The translations under genes and the position numbers were made by a program. Source: Rhizobium halophilum (GTDB lineage Bacteria; Pseudomonadota; Alphaproteobacteria; Rhizobiales; Rhizobiaceae). From it: DNA of 64,000 bases. The notes beneath the pieces are model-generated. The model ran no database searches. It was not told the origin of the DNA and saw nothing but the letters and a program-made list of their open reading frames with translations. Below, piece by piece: positions 35,688 to 44,975 of this stretch. Each line of letters begins with the position of its first letter. Position 1 is the stretch's first letter. The DNA is taken from assembly GCF_021648825.1 (NCBI RefSeq), contig NZ_JAKJHS010000008.1, positions 124,001 through 188,000 on the forward strand. The letters are read 5' to 3'.

Positions 35688-36654
35688 GACGCGCCTTTCC
35701 GGCCAAGAGCCCTAGAAGCCCGCCGCGCGCGAAGAGCACGGTGCCGAGCAGGATCAGGCCGAGGAAGAACTGCCAGCGCTCCGTCAGCCCGCCGAGGACA
35801 TATTCGAAGATCACGAACAAAGCCGCGCCCGCGAGAGGCCCGAACAACCGTCCCGTGCCGCCGAGGATGATCAGCACGATGAGTTCGCCCGACATGTGCC
35901 AAGACAGCATGGAGGGGCTGACGAAGCGGTTGAGATCGGCGAACAGCGCACCAGCAAGCCCCGTTAGGGCCGCGGAGATCGCGAAAGCCGTGAGGCGGAT
36001 TCGATAGGGCGCAATACCGACGGTCGCGACGCGTACCTCATTCTGGCGCGCCGCCTGCAAGGCCGAACCGAAGCGGGAGCCGCGGATCAGCACGAAGAGG
36101 CCGAGCGCGACGATCAGCACCGCATAGCAGATCAGGAAAAAGCTTACCGGCTTCATCGTATTGGCGCCCGGGAACTGGTTGCGCACCAGGATGGAAAGGC
36201 CATCTTCGCCGCCATAGGCCGGCCAGGAGATCGCGAAATAGTAGACCATCTGCGCGAAGGCGAGCGTGATCATGATGAAATAGACGCCGGACGTCCGAAG
36301 ACTGATCAGGCCGATGAGGAGCCCCACAAGCCCTGCGACGAGCATCGCCACCAGCCAGATCAGCGGCATCTGATTGGTCCCGGACAAGCCAAGCAGGAGC
36401 GGATCACCGGAGAAAGCATGGGTAGCGAGGATGCCCGCGGCATATCCGCCGATGCCGAAGAAGGCCGCGTGGCCGAAGGACACGAGGCCGCCGAGCCCGA
36501 GCGCGAGGTTGAGGCCGGTTGCCGCTAGCGCCAGGATAGCGACGCGCGTCGCAAGCGTAACGTAGAACGGCTGGCCAAACGCATTGGCCATGAGCGGCAC
36601 CGCGAGCAGCAGCGCAGCCAGGATCAGGTTGACGAGAGTTTCCCGGTTCAGCAT
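35680..36654 (-). CDS. Liv-type ABC permease (LivM family), operon 2
   Basis: 324 residues, around ten membrane helices from NLILAALLLAVPLMANAF on. LivM hallmark ALGLGGLVSFGHAAFFGIGGYAAG near residue 50, and the cytoplasmic coupling loop ALQAARQNEVRVATVGIAP. It forms the channel with LivH, encoded 7 bp upstream. No frameshift or truncation. Confidence 0.92.
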   Translation of the reverse strand: MLNRETLVNLILAALLLAVPLMANAFGQPFYVTLATRVAILALAATGLNLALGLGGLVSFGHAAFFGIGGYAAGILATHAFSGDPLLLGLSGTNQMPLIWLVAMLVAGLVGLLIGLISLRTSGVYFIMITLAFAQMVYYFAISWPAYGGEDGLSILVRNQFPGANTMKPVSFFLICYAVLIVALGLFVLIRGSRFGSALQAARQNEVRVATVGIAPYRIRLTAFAISAALTGLAGALFADLNRFVSPSMLSWHMSGELIVLIILGGTGRLFGPLAGAALFVIFEYVLGGLTERWQFFLGLILLGTVLFARGGLLGLLAGKARHG

Positions 36655-36661
36655 CGCGGCC

Positions 36662-37585
36662 TCACGCGTGGGCTGCGGGAAAAAGCCCGCGCGGCTTCAT
36701 CGCCAGGATGAGCGCCATCATCATGTAGATGAGCATGGATGCCGCAGCACCGCCGATCATGCCTGCTTGCGCCGGCTGCAGGAAAACCCCGACGAGCTTT
36801 GGAAGCAGCAACCGGCCCAAGGTGTCGACGACTCCGACCAGCAGAGCGCCAAGGAGCGCTCCCTTGATGGAGCCGATGCCGCCGATGACGATCACCACGA
36901 AGGCGAGGATGAGGACAGGCTCTCCCATGCCGACCTGGACCGACTGCAGCGCGCCGACCATTGCGCCGGCAAGGCCCGCAAGCGCCGCGCCGAGGGCGAA
37001 GACGACCGTGTAGAGCGTGCGGATGTCGACACCGAGGGCGCCAATCATTTCGCGGTCGCTTTCTCCGGCGCGAATCCGCATGCCCAGCCGCGTCTTGCCG
37101 ATCAGGAGATAGAGGCCGAAGGCTACCAATGCGCCGGCAGCAATGATCGCCAATCGATAAACGGGGTACTGCGCACCACCGGGCAAGGCGACGGCGCCCT
37201 GCAGAAGCGGCGGGATATCGAGGTAGAGCGGAAAGGAGCCGAACAGCCAGCGCGTGCCTTCCGAGAACATCAGAATCAGCGCAAAGGTCGCCAGAACCTG
37301 GTCCAGGTGGTCGCGATCATAGAGCCGCCGAATGACGAGCAGCTCGACGATCGCTCCGGCCGCCGCCGCGCAGGCGAGGCTGGCGACGAGACCGAGCCAG
37401 AAGGAGCCCGTTGCCGCAGCCACTGCCGCACAGGCGAACGCGCCGACCATGTAGAGAGAACCATGCGCGAGATTGATCAGCCCCATGACGCCGAAGATCA
37501 GCGTCAGCCCGGCAGCCATGAGAAACAACATGACGCCGAGCTGAAGGCCATTGAGCAACTGCTCAAGAGCAAGTGCGAGAGTCAC
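36662..37585 (-). CDS. Liv-type ABC permease (LivH family), operon 2
   Basis: 307 residues from a GTG start at 37585. LivH hallmark FGVMGLINLAHGSLYMVGAF at about residue 31, multiple membrane helices and coupling loop RIRAGESDREMIGALGVDIR. Full normal length. It lies 9 bp after the binding-protein stop and 7 bp before livM, so all five transport genes form one operon. Confidence 0.92.
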   Translation of the reverse strand: MTLALALEQLLNGLQLGVMLFLMAAGLTLIFGVMGLINLAHGSLYMVGAFACAAVAAATGSFWLGLVASLACAAAAGAIVELLVIRRLYDRDHLDQVLATFALILMFSEGTRWLFGSFPLYLDIPPLLQGAVALPGGAQYPVYRLAIIAAGALVAFGLYLLIGKTRLGMRIRAGESDREMIGALGVDIRTLYTVVFALGAALAGLAGAMVGALQSVQVGMGEPVLILAFVVIVIGGIGSIKGALLGALLVGVVDTLGRLLLPKLVGVFLQPAQAGMIGGAAASMLIYMMMALILAMKPRGLFPAAHA

Positions 37586-37594
37586 CAGCCAACC

Positions 37595-38731
37595 TTACAT
37601 CTTGCAGTCTTTGGCATAGGCATCCTCGTGGTCGGTGAAGACCGGCGCGAGGATCTTGTTCGTCAGCACATCACCGTCCTTCACCACTTCGCGGACGTAG
37701 ATGTCCTGGATCGGGTGCTGGTTGGTGTTGAACTTGAACTTGCCACGCGGCGACTGGATGTCTGCCTTCAGCAGCTCCGCGCGGAATGCTTCCGTATCCT
37801 TGACATCGGCTTTGGCTGCTGCGGATGCAATCAGCTGACCGGCATCATAAGCCTGCACGGCATAGATGGACGGCAGGCGACCGTATTCAGCCTGGAAAGC
37901 CTCGACAAATTTCTTGTTCGCCTCGTTGTCCAGGTCCTTTGCCCAGTGGCCGGAATTCTTGACGCCGAGAGCGGCATCACCAATTGCACCCAGCACGTCC
38001 TGGCTGAAGGAGAAGCCCGGGCCCATGATCGGGATGTCGACGCCCGACTGCGCATACTGCTTCATGAAGGCAATGCCCATCCCACCCGGCAGGAAGGCAA
38101 AGACCGCGTCCGCGCCGGAGGCGCGGATCTGGGCAATCTCGGCCGCATAGTCAGTCTGTCCGACCTGGGTGTAGACTTCCGAAGCAACTTCGCCCTTGTA
38201 GAAGCGCTTGAAGCCGGTCAGCGAATCTTTACCGGCCGGATAGTTCGGCGCCATGATGAACATCTTCTTGTAGTCCTTGTTGGCGTATTCGCCCATGGCT
38301 TCATGAAGATTGTCGTTCTGGTAGGCGGCGTTGAAGTAGAGTGGGTTGCAGTTCTCACCCGCGAGCGCCGCCGGCGCCGCATTGGTGGAGACATAGAATT
38401 TGCCCTGGGCGACTGCGCTCGGCGCGACCGCCATCAGCAGGTTCGACCAGACGATGCCCGTCAGGATGTCGACCTGGTCGCTCTGGATCATCTTGTCGGC
38501 GATCTGGACGGCCAGTTCCGGCTTCTGTCCATCGTCCTCGGTGATGACCTCGATCTCGCTGTTGCCGGCCTGCTTGATGGCCAGCATGAAACCGTCGCGC
38601 GTATCGATGCCGAGGCCGGCACCGCCGCCCGAAAGCGTCGTGATCATGCCGATCTTCACAGGTTCGGCGAAGGCAAGGCTGGAAACGCTCATGCTGAGCG
38701 CCAGCGTGGCGGCGGAAACCAGTTTCTTCAT
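37595..38731 (-). CDS. Periplasmic solute-binding protein of Liv-type operon 2
   Basis: 378 residues from the ATG at 38731. Signal peptide MKKLVSAATLALSMSVSSLAFA, then VKIGMITTLSGGGAGLGIDTRDG, the Liv-type first-lobe start. Other landmarks are LTGIVWSNLLMAVAPSAVAQG, MAPNYPAGKDSLTGFKRFY and FAFLPGGMGIAFMKQYAQ. Related proteins (BenK/HbaA-like aromatic-acid binders in the same family) serve aromatic uptake. Its position between the aminobenzoyl-CoA operon and the aminobenzoate-CoA ligase suggests anthranilate, kynurenine or tryptophan-derived ligands. Confidence 0.92.
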   Translation of the reverse strand: MKKLVSAATLALSMSVSSLAFAEPVKIGMITTLSGGGAGLGIDTRDGFMLAIKQAGNSEIEVITEDDGQKPELAVQIADKMIQSDQVDILTGIVWSNLLMAVAPSAVAQGKFYVSTNAAPAALAGENCNPLYFNAAYQNDNLHEAMGEYANKDYKKMFIMAPNYPAGKDSLTGFKRFYKGEVASEVYTQVGQTDYAAEIAQIRASGADAVFAFLPGGMGIAFMKQYAQSGVDIPIMGPGFSFSQDVLGAIGDAALGVKNSGHWAKDLDNEANKKFVEAFQAEYGRLPSIYAVQAYDAGQLIASAAAKADVKDTEAFRAELLKADIQSPRGKFKFNTNQHPIQDIYVREVVKDGDVLTNKILAPVFTDHEDAYAKDCKM

Positions 38732-38911
38732 TGTCTCGAACTCCCAGTTGTTCTTATGACCCCATCCCCAGGCGCGGACCCCTCGATCTCGCAGCCCGGA
38801 TATCCGCCCGATGTCATCACCGACCGGTATTCCCGATACCTTCCATACTTGCAAAAGAACGTCCACTGGCGAAGCCGCTGGAATGCGCTTTTGCAGAATG
38901 TCGGTAAATGC

Positions 38912-40540
38912 TCATGCGGCACTCGCCTGCTTCAGCCTGAACCGCTGGATCTTGCCCGACTCCGTCTTCGGCAGCGCATCGGTAAAGACGATGGAGCGCG
39001 GGTATTTGTAGGGCGCGATGACCTTCTTGACGTGTTCCTGCAGGAGCTTCGCCATCGCCTCGCAGGCAGCACCGCGATCCGTAAGCACGACATGCGCCTC
39101 GACGATATGGCCACGTTCCGTGTCCGGGACTCCGATCACCGCGCATTCGGCAACCGCCTCGTGCTTCAGCAGTGCCGCCTCGACCTCCGGACCTGCAATG
39201 TTGTAGCCAGCCGAGACGATCATGTCATCGGAGCGGGCGGCAAAGTGGAAATAGCCTTGTTCGTCCTGCACGAAGGAATCGCCGGTAAGGTTCCAGCCGT
39301 CGCGCACGTAATCCCGCTGCCTGTCGTCGGCGAGATAGCGGCAGCCGATGGGGCCCTTGACGGCGAGCTTGCCGATCGTTCCCCGCGGCACCTCGCGCAT
39401 GTCGTCATCCACGACGACGGCCTGGTAGCCGGTGAGCGGCTTGCCCGTGCAGGCAGGCTTGGAGTCGTCGAGCCGGTTGGAGATGAAGATGTGCAGCATC
39501 TCTGTCGAGCCTATGCCATCGACGATCGGCTTGCCGGTCTTCTGTACCCACTGGTCATAGACGGGAGCCGGCAGTGTTTCGCCCGCCGACACCGCGACGC
39601 GGAGTGAGGAAAGATCGGCGCCTTCATCCATGGCGGAAAGCATGGCGCGGTAGGCGGTGGGTGCGGTGAAGCAGATCGTCGCCTTGTAGGTCTCGATGAT
39701 CTCGATCATCTTCGGCGGCGTCGCCTGCTCGAGCAGCGTGGCTGCCGCGCCGAAGCGCAGCGGGAAGACCGCGAGACCGCCGAGGCCGAAGGTAAAGGCG
39801 AGCGGCGGCGAACCGACGAAGACGTCGTCCGGCGTGACCTTCAACACTTCCTTCGCATAGGCATCCGCGATGATCAGGATGTCCCGGTGGAAGTGCATGG
39901 TCGCCTTCGGCACGCCGGTGGAGCCGGAGGTGAAGCCCAGCAGCGCGACATCGTCCCGTCCCGTTTTCACGGCCTCGAACTTCACGGGCTTGTCGAGGGC
40001 GGCCCGATCGAGCTCGGCATCGTGATTGGCCGTGCCGTCGAAGCCGATCACCTGCTCCAAGAACCGGCTTTCCTTGGCGACCGCCACCAGTTCGTCCATC
40101 AGGCGGGTGTCGCAGAGCGCCATGGTGACCTCGGCCTTGTCGACCACCTTGGCGATTTCGCCGGTACGTAGCATCGGCATGGTGTTGACGACCACGGCCC
40201 CCGCTTTCGTGGCCGCAAGCCAGCAGGCAACCATGGCTGGGTTGTTCGCCGAACGGATCAGGACCCGGTTACCGGGTTTCAGACCATAGTCCTCCGTCAG
40301 CGCCCGCGCGATGCGGTTCGTCCAGTCGGAAAGCTCCTTGTAGGTCCGGCGACGGCCGTTGCCGATCAGCGCAGTATGGTCGCCAAAGCCGCGCTCAACC
40401 ATCCGGTCCGTCAACTCGACCCCGGCGTTCAGCCATTCGGGATAATCGAAGCCATCGAGAAGAAGCTCCGGCCACTGGTCCGGCGGCGGGAGATGGTCGC
40501 GCGCAAACGTGTCCAGATGGCCTGTCGGTCCCAGTTTCAT
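38912..40540 (-). CDS. 2-aminobenzoate-CoA ligase (benzoate-CoA ligase family)
   Basis: 542 residues from the ATG at 40540. ANL-superfamily adenylating enzyme: P-loop TSGSTGVPKATMHFHR (204-219), IGSTEMLHIFISNR, GWNLTGDSF, and the hinge/C-terminal lysine regions RSDDMIVSAGYNIAGPEVE and PKTESGKIQRF. The overall form and the N-terminal TGHLDTFARDHLPPPDQWPE are those of the 2-aminobenzoate/benzoate-CoA ligases. It makes anthraniloyl-CoA plus AMP and PPi, the substrate of the monooxygenase/reductase at 26744. It is transcribed away from the formamidase-like gene; its promoter shares an 11-mer with the operon at 26744. Confidence 0.9.
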   Translation of the reverse strand: MKLGPTGHLDTFARDHLPPPDQWPELLLDGFDYPEWLNAGVELTDRMVERGFGDHTALIGNGRRRTYKELSDWTNRIARALTEDYGLKPGNRVLIRSANNPAMVACWLAATKAGAVVVNTMPMLRTGEIAKVVDKAEVTMALCDTRLMDELVAVAKESRFLEQVIGFDGTANHDAELDRAALDKPVKFEAVKTGRDDVALLGFTSGSTGVPKATMHFHRDILIIADAYAKEVLKVTPDDVFVGSPPLAFTFGLGGLAVFPLRFGAAATLLEQATPPKMIEIIETYKATICFTAPTAYRAMLSAMDEGADLSSLRVAVSAGETLPAPVYDQWVQKTGKPIVDGIGSTEMLHIFISNRLDDSKPACTGKPLTGYQAVVVDDDMREVPRGTIGKLAVKGPIGCRYLADDRQRDYVRDGWNLTGDSFVQDEQGYFHFAARSDDMIVSAGYNIAGPEVEAALLKHEAVAECAVIGVPDTERGHIVEAHVVLTDRGAACEAMAKLLQEHVKKVIAPYKYPRSIVFTDALPKTESGKIQRFRLKQASAA

Positions 40541-40656
40541 CGTCGAGTTCCCATGCGTTCTTCTGGTCTGCAACCCGAAGATATCCGGTGCTGCCGCCGC
40601 GGCATTTTTGCCTTGCTGTTAAGAAAGCACCGCTCCAGGCGGGTGGCAAGGAAGAA

Positions 40657-40667
40657 ATTTTAAGTTT
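40657..40667 (-). promoter_or_regulatory. Second copy of the candidate MarR operator motif
   Basis: Read towards the ligase gene, the strand gives aaacttaaaat, identical over 11 bases to the motif next to the palindrome at 26696-26711 and in the same orientation relative to the downstream gene. It lies about 117 bp before the ligase ATG in an AT-rich patch of otherwise GC-rich DNA, and also upstream of the divergent formamidase-like gene. Confidence 0.45.
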
Positions 40668-40759
40668 GTAATAATTTCTTTCGACGGGCCGGTTGCGCTT
40701 CCTTTTCGTGCCGCAGGAGTGCAAGATCGAGCGATGATCCGACGTTAAGCGAGAACCAA

Positions 40760-41584
40760 ATGCGCCACCGCATCATGGACTGGGACGATGCCTACGCGAA
40801 CGGTCCCAACATCCCGGGCGGGGAGCGCTGGCCGGACCTTTGGGTGGTACCGGCCGAGAACTATCGGCGCGAGAGCTTGATAGCTGGATCTGCAGAACTC
40901 GATATCGCCTATGGCACCGGCCCGCGGAACCAGCTGGATCTCTTCAGGCCGACCGGCGATGCGAAGGGACTGGTTGTCTTCGTCCATGGCGGTTTTTGGC
41001 TTCGACTGGACAAGAACTATTGGTCGCACCTGGCGCAAGGGCCTGTGAGCCGGGGTTTTGCGGTGGCACTCCCGTCTTACTCTCTTTGCCCCTCCATACG
41101 CATCTCCGGCATTACGATCGAAATCGCCTCGGCTATCGAGCGGGCGGCGCAACTGGTGGACGGCCCGATCCGGCTTATCGGTCATTCCGCCGGCGGACAC
41201 CTGGTGACGCGGATGGTAACGAGGACCTCTCCGTTGTCCGCCGAGGTGCAGCGCCGCGTGGCCAATACGGTATCGCTTTCCGGGCTGCACGATCTGCGGC
41301 CCTTGATGAAGACCTCTATGAACACGCAGTTGAAGATCGACGAGGAAGAGGCATGGCGCGAAAGTCCTGCGCTGCTTGAGCCGATCGACGGTACCCGCGT
41401 CACCTGCTGGGTGGGATCGAACGAACGATCAGAGTTCCTGCGGCAGAACGCCTTGCTTGCCAATATCTGGAAGGGATTGGGAGCGGAGACAGAGGCTGTG
41501 GAAGAACCGGATCGCCACCACTTCAACATACTTGATGCGCTCGTTGAACCGGGGCACCCGCTGGTGGATCTGCTTCTCTCCTGA
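40760..41584 (+). CDS. Alpha/beta hydrolase, kynurenine-formamidase-like
   Basis: 274 residues. The oxyanion motif HGGFW (76-80) and nucleophile elbow GHSAGGH (141-147, Ser143) with a late histidine in DRHHFNILD match the esterase/arylformamidase group that includes the hydrolase-type kynurenine formamidases. No signal peptide. It would hydrolyse N-formylkynurenine to kynurenine and formate, a precursor of anthranilate, which fits its divergent pairing with an anthranilate-CoA ligase. No kynureninase or tryptophan dioxygenase is present in the window, so another carboxylester or amide substrate remains possible. Confidence 0.78.
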   Translation: MRHRIMDWDDAYANGPNIPGGERWPDLWVVPAENYRRESLIAGSAELDIAYGTGPRNQLDLFRPTGDAKGLVVFVHGGFWLRLDKNYWSHLAQGPVSRGFAVALPSYSLCPSIRISGITIEIASAIERAAQLVDGPIRLIGHSAGGHLVTRMVTRTSPLSAEVQRRVANTVSLSGLHDLRPLMKTSMNTQLKIDEEEAWRESPALLEPIDGTRVTCWVGSNERSEFLRQNALLANIWKGLGAETEAVEEPDRHHFNILDALVEPGHPLVDLLLS

Positions 41585-41636
41585 TGCCTTGATGTTGGCT
41601 GCTGCCGCCAAGGCGACAACAGCCAGTTGTCCAGAT

Positions 41637-42212
41637 TTACGCCGCGAGAGCGCCGGATTTCTTCGCGACCCAGCCGGCCACGTAATCCATCAGCGCTGGC
41701 GACAGGCAGTCATACGGCTCCAGCCCGAGTTCCTTCAAGCGCGCCCGGATCGCATCCATCCTGCTGGGATCAACACCTGCCTCGATCACGGAGGAAACGA
41801 AAGCGGCGAACTCCGGCGGTGCCCAGCCCGATTCCTGAAAACGCTCCGGATGAACGAAGTCCAGCCCCTGGAAGGCATGCTCCCTCTCAACCGGGCCATA
41901 CATGTGGACGCCGCATTCGCGGCACGCGTGACGCTGGATGAGCGCAGAGGTGTCAACCACCTGCAGCTTGTCGCCATTCTCCAGCACCGTCACCTTGTCA
42001 TGAGGCACGACGGCCACCACGGAGAAGACGGTTCCTTTCGGTTTCCAGCATTTCGTACAGCCACAAACGTGGTTGTGAGCAACCTGCCCCTCGATCTTCA
42101 CCTTGACCGGCCGATTAGTGCAGGCACAGACGAGGGTGCCTCCTGAGAAGCCGGGATCGGCCGGCTTGATACCATTATCCACGGCCGGATGTATGCGAAC
42201 TGCACTTTCCAT
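41637..42212 (-). CDS. gfa: S-(hydroxymethyl)glutathione synthase (glutathione-dependent formaldehyde-activating enzyme)
   Basis: 191 residues. Zinc-binding Gfa pattern: [10 protein letters not shown], then [14 protein letters not shown] and [15 protein letters not shown] hold the cysteine sets; the C-terminal [10 protein letters not shown] and [10 protein letters not shown] are diagnostic. It promotes condensation of formaldehyde with glutathione in the cytosol. Last gene of the xoxFGJ-adhI-gfa run on this strand, 86 bp after adhI, so it completes methanol to formaldehyde to S-hydroxymethylglutathione. Whether Gfa is a true enzyme or a glutathione carrier is debated in the literature. Confidence 0.95.
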   Translation of the reverse strand: MESAVRIHPAVDNGIKPADPGFSGGTLVCACTNRPVKVKIEGQVAHNHVCGCTKCWKPKGTVFSVVAVVPHDKVTVLENGDKLQVVDTSALIQRHACRECGVHMYGPVEREHAFQGLDFVHPERFQESGWAPPEFAAFVSSVIEAGVDPSRMDAIRARLKELGLEPYDCLSPALMDYVAGWVAKKSGALAA

Positions 42213-42298
42213 GGCATGCCACCTCCCCTGTTAAGCCGAACCACCTCCGTTTCTCGGACGTGTTCGACGTTGAAGTGATCGCTTCGACCTTCAGGTCG

Positions 42299-43426
42299 TC
42301 AATAAACCACGACGCCCCGGATGCTTTCTCCCTTGTGCATCATATCGAAGCCCTTGTTGATGTCCTCGAGGCCCATGGTGTGGGTGATCATTGGGTCGAT
42401 CTGGATCTTGCCGTCCATGTACCAGTCAACGATCTTGGGTACGTCGGTTCGGCCGCGTGCGCCGCCAAAGGCGGTTCCCATCCAGTTGCGGCCGGTGACG
42501 AGCTGGAAGGGACGCGTCGAAATCTCCTGGCCGGCACCCGCCACCCCGATGATGATCGACTTGCCCCAGCCGCGATGCGCGCTTTCCAGCGCCTGGCGCA
42601 TGACCTTGGTGTTGCCGGTGCAGTCGAATGTGTAGTCGGCGCCGCCGATCAGGTCGCCATTGCGCTTCGTCATGTTGACGAGATGGGCAACAATGTCGCC
42701 CTCGACCTCCTTCGGGTTGACGAAATGGGTCATGCCGAACCTCTCGCCCCATTCCTTGCGGTCGGGATTAATGTCGACGCCGATGATGATGTCGGCGCCG
42801 GCAAGCCGCAGACCCTGCAGCACGTTCAGGCCAATGCCGCCCAGCCCGAAGACGATGGCGGTCGACCCGATCTCCACCTTGGCCGTGTTGATCACCGCGC
42901 CAATGCCGGTCGTCACGCCGCAGCCGATATAGCAGATCTTGTCGAAGGGGGCGTCCGGATTGACCTTGGCGACCGCAATCTCCGGCAGAACCGTGAAATT
43001 AGCGAAGGTGGAGCAGCCCATATAGTGGTGGATCTTGTCCTTGCCGATCGAGAAGCGCGAAGTGCCGTCCGGCATCAGGCCTTGCCCTTGCGTCGAGCGG
43101 ATCGCGGTGCACAGATTGGTCTTGCGCGACAGGCAGGAATAGCATTCCCGGCATTCAGGCGTGTAAAGCGGAATGACGTGATCGCCCTTCTTCACCGAAG
43201 TGACACCCGGTCCGACATTGACAACGATGCCGGCACCCTCATGGCCGAGGATGGCCGGAAACAGGCCTTCAGGATCGGCGCCCGAGAGCGTGAAGTCATC
43301 GGTATGGCAGATGCCGGTCGCCCTGACCTCGATCAGCACCTCACCAGCCTTCGGACCTTCAAGCTGAACGGTCATGATCTCCAGCGGCTTTCCCGCTTGA
43401 ACGGCAACGGCAGCGCGAACGTCCAT
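42299..43426 (-). CDS. frmA: S-(hydroxymethyl)glutathione dehydrogenase / class III alcohol dehydrogenase
   Basis: 375 residues, typical length. Zinc MDR fold: catalytic-zinc site [14 protein letters not shown] and GHEGAG, structural-zinc cysteines in [17 protein letters not shown], and the NAD fold [19 protein letters not shown]. The class III features include [15 protein letters not shown] and [19 protein letters not shown]. It oxidises S-hydroxymethylglutathione to S-formylglutathione with NAD+. It sits between gfa and xoxJ in the methanol oxidation run. The S-formylglutathione hydrolase and formate dehydrogenase are not in the window. The gene is also called adhI or flhA. Confidence 0.96.
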   Translation of the reverse strand: MDVRAAVAVQAGKPLEIMTVQLEGPKAGEVLIEVRATGICHTDDFTLSGADPEGLFPAILGHEGAGIVVNVGPGVTSVKKGDHVIPLYTPECRECYSCLSRKTNLCTAIRSTQGQGLMPDGTSRFSIGKDKIHHYMGCSTFANFTVLPEIAVAKVNPDAPFDKICYIGCGVTTGIGAVINTAKVEIGSTAIVFGLGGIGLNVLQGLRLAGADIIIGVDINPDRKEWGERFGMTHFVNPKEVEGDIVAHLVNMTKRNGDLIGGADYTFDCTGNTKVMRQALESAHRGWGKSIIIGVAGAGQEISTRPFQLVTGRNWMGTAFGGARGRTDVPKIVDWYMDGKIQIDPMITHTMGLEDINKGFDMMHKGESIRGVVVY

Positions 43427-43535
43427 GTCAATTCCTCTCCTTGATCTCGCTCAGCCGGCTCGCTCCGGCCGCCGGATGTCCGAAGCATTGATGTCGATCA
43501 GGCATCCTGCACCCGCCTCGCAGGGCCCTGCAGTC

Positions 43536-44399
43536 CTACTGCGTAATCACTTGATCCCGCTCGTCGAGGAGCGGGACGTGATACTCCAGCAGGAGGTTGT
43601 TGATCTCGTCCTGATGCTCCCGGATGTAGGTGTTCAGGGTCCGTTTCCACTCCTGATCCGATGGCCGCACCCCCATCGTGATGCGATAGGTCATCCGCTG
43701 GCCGCCTTTTTCGTTGATCAATGGTACCATCGCCAGATCTGCGCCTGATCTGCTCGCGTAATAGCCGGCCATCGGCCCCCAGACCACGGCTGCGTCTATG
43801 ACGCCGTCCAGCATGTCCCGGATCATGACTTCGGCCATGGACGGAGCAACACGCGTATCCACCATGAGCGGGTAGACCTTGGCTTTGCGCATCAGCTTGG
43901 CGGCTGCCATATTAGCCGACGGAGGCGTACCCTCCACCACTCCGATGCGCTTGTCTGCGAGCTTCGGATCCGCCAGTGTTTCTACGCCCGCCAGTTCGCC
44001 GTCCTTCTTGTAAAGCATCACGTAGGAGGAGCGATAATAGGCATTGGTATTCTGGACGAGTTCGTCTCCCTGCGCATAGCCCATGATGATATCGCAGCGA
44101 TTGGCGCCGAGCGTGTTGCGAACGAACCCCGTGATGGAAGGAAACCAGGTATAGGAAACTGAGCTTCGGCCCGTTGCGTTCGCGACCATCTCTGCGAGCT
44201 TGTCCTCAAAACCTTCCCCACTTTTGTCGGTGAATGGCATGTTGGACGGATCGGCACACACGCGCAGAATATTTGGGTCCACGAGTTCACCGGCGGCGCC
44301 CAATCCCGCACTCTGGCCCTGCGCCTCAAGCGGAACAAGCATAGCTGCACAAGCAAGAGCAGCAATCGAACAGAGGAGGTCTGGAAGGGTCCGCCTCAT
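43536..44399 (-). CDS. xoxJ: XoxJ, periplasmic binding-like protein of the methanol dehydrogenase system
   Basis: 287 residues from the ATG at 44399. Signal peptide ends near LEAQGQS; then ILRVCADPSNMPFTDKSGEGFEDKLAE, the MoxJ/XoxJ pattern of a type II periplasmic binding fold without ABC partners. Further landmarks are NRCDIIMGYAQGDELVQNTN, the APSMAEVMIRDMLDGVIDAAVVWGP segment and the end DQVITQ. XoxJ is thought to help activate or chaperone XoxF. It starts 2 bp after the xoxG gene's stop; about 110 bp precede the formaldehyde dehydrogenase gene. Confidence 0.92.
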   Translation of the reverse strand: MRRTLPDLLCSIAALACAAMLVPLEAQGQSAGLGAAGELVDPNILRVCADPSNMPFTDKSGEGFEDKLAEMVANATGRSSVSYTWFPSITGFVRNTLGANRCDIIMGYAQGDELVQNTNAYYRSSYVMLYKKDGELAGVETLADPKLADKRIGVVEGTPPSANMAAAKLMRKAKVYPLMVDTRVAPSMAEVMIRDMLDGVIDAAVVWGPMAGYYASRSGADLAMVPLINEKGGQRMTYRITMGVRPSDQEWKRTLNTYIREHQDEINNLLLEYHVPLLDERDQVITQ

Positions 44400-44400
44400 C

Positions 44401-44922
44401 TCATCCCCCCATACAAGATGCTTCGTAATCCTTCGCCGCTTGCGGCTTGTCGGCCTTGTTCGGCGGCCTCCCGCGAGGAGCAGCATCGACTGCTCGTGCC
44501 CGCAGATAGATGTAGATATCGTCGAGGTAACAGTAGACGTTCTTGTTGTCACCGAACGCGGGCATGACGTTCTCCCTGCCCCCGCCAACGTTCTGTCGTC
44601 CCTCAGCTACGATGGAGAGGAAGGTGGGATAATCCATTGTCTTCATGCTCTCTGCCAAGGCGGGCGCATAGCTTGACCCTACGCCATCCGGGCCATGGCA
44701 GACGTGACAATCGGAATGGTACCGACGGTATCCACTGAACGTGTACCAATCGACGGTCCCGTTCTCGATCTTGAAGGTAGGCGTGCCTTCTGAGTCATAG
44801 AACTTTCCGTCCTCCTCGCTGACAGCAGCAGCTTTCTCCTTTGTGTCGGCTGATGCGGCGATCGTTGGGGTGAGAAAGGGAAGAAGTGCAGAAACGACGA
44901 AAGGAAAAAGACGGAAATTCAT
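44401..44922 (-). CDS. xoxG: XoxG, cytochrome c electron acceptor of XoxF
   Basis: 173 residues from the ATG at 44922 (a TTG at 44925 is also in frame). Signal peptide MNFRLFPFVVSALLPFLTPT. One heme-binding site, CHVCH at 72-76, and the axial-Met segment ENVMPAFGDNKNVYCYLDDI. The preceding FKIENGTVDWYTFSGYRRYH belongs to the MoxG/XoxG c-L family. It takes electrons from PQQ-loaded XoxF in the periplasm. Placed between xoxF and xoxJ with a hairpin in the xoxF-xoxG gap. Confidence 0.93.
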   Translation of the reverse strand: MNFRLFPFVVSALLPFLTPTIAASADTKEKAAAVSEEDGKFYDSEGTPTFKIENGTVDWYTFSGYRRYHSDCHVCHGPDGVGSSYAPALAESMKTMDYPTFLSIVAEGRQNVGGGRENVMPAFGDNKNVYCYLDDIYIYLRARAVDAAPRGRPPNKADKPQAAKDYEASCMGG

Positions 44923-44975
44923 CAAGCAACCTCATGCAAATCTGGCAATCAGCAACGGGATTGCCGGCTGAATCA

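Noticed and set aside
36584..39607. Very long plus-strand open frame (about 1000 codons) across livM, livH, the binding protein and the ligase
   Set aside because: Its translation is low-complexity His/Arg/Asp-rich and lies opposite four well-conserved genes; a codon-usage shadow.
42260..43444. Plus-strand 394-codon frame opposite the formaldehyde dehydrogenase
   Set aside because: Antisense shadow of a highly conserved zinc dehydrogenase; no recognisable domain.
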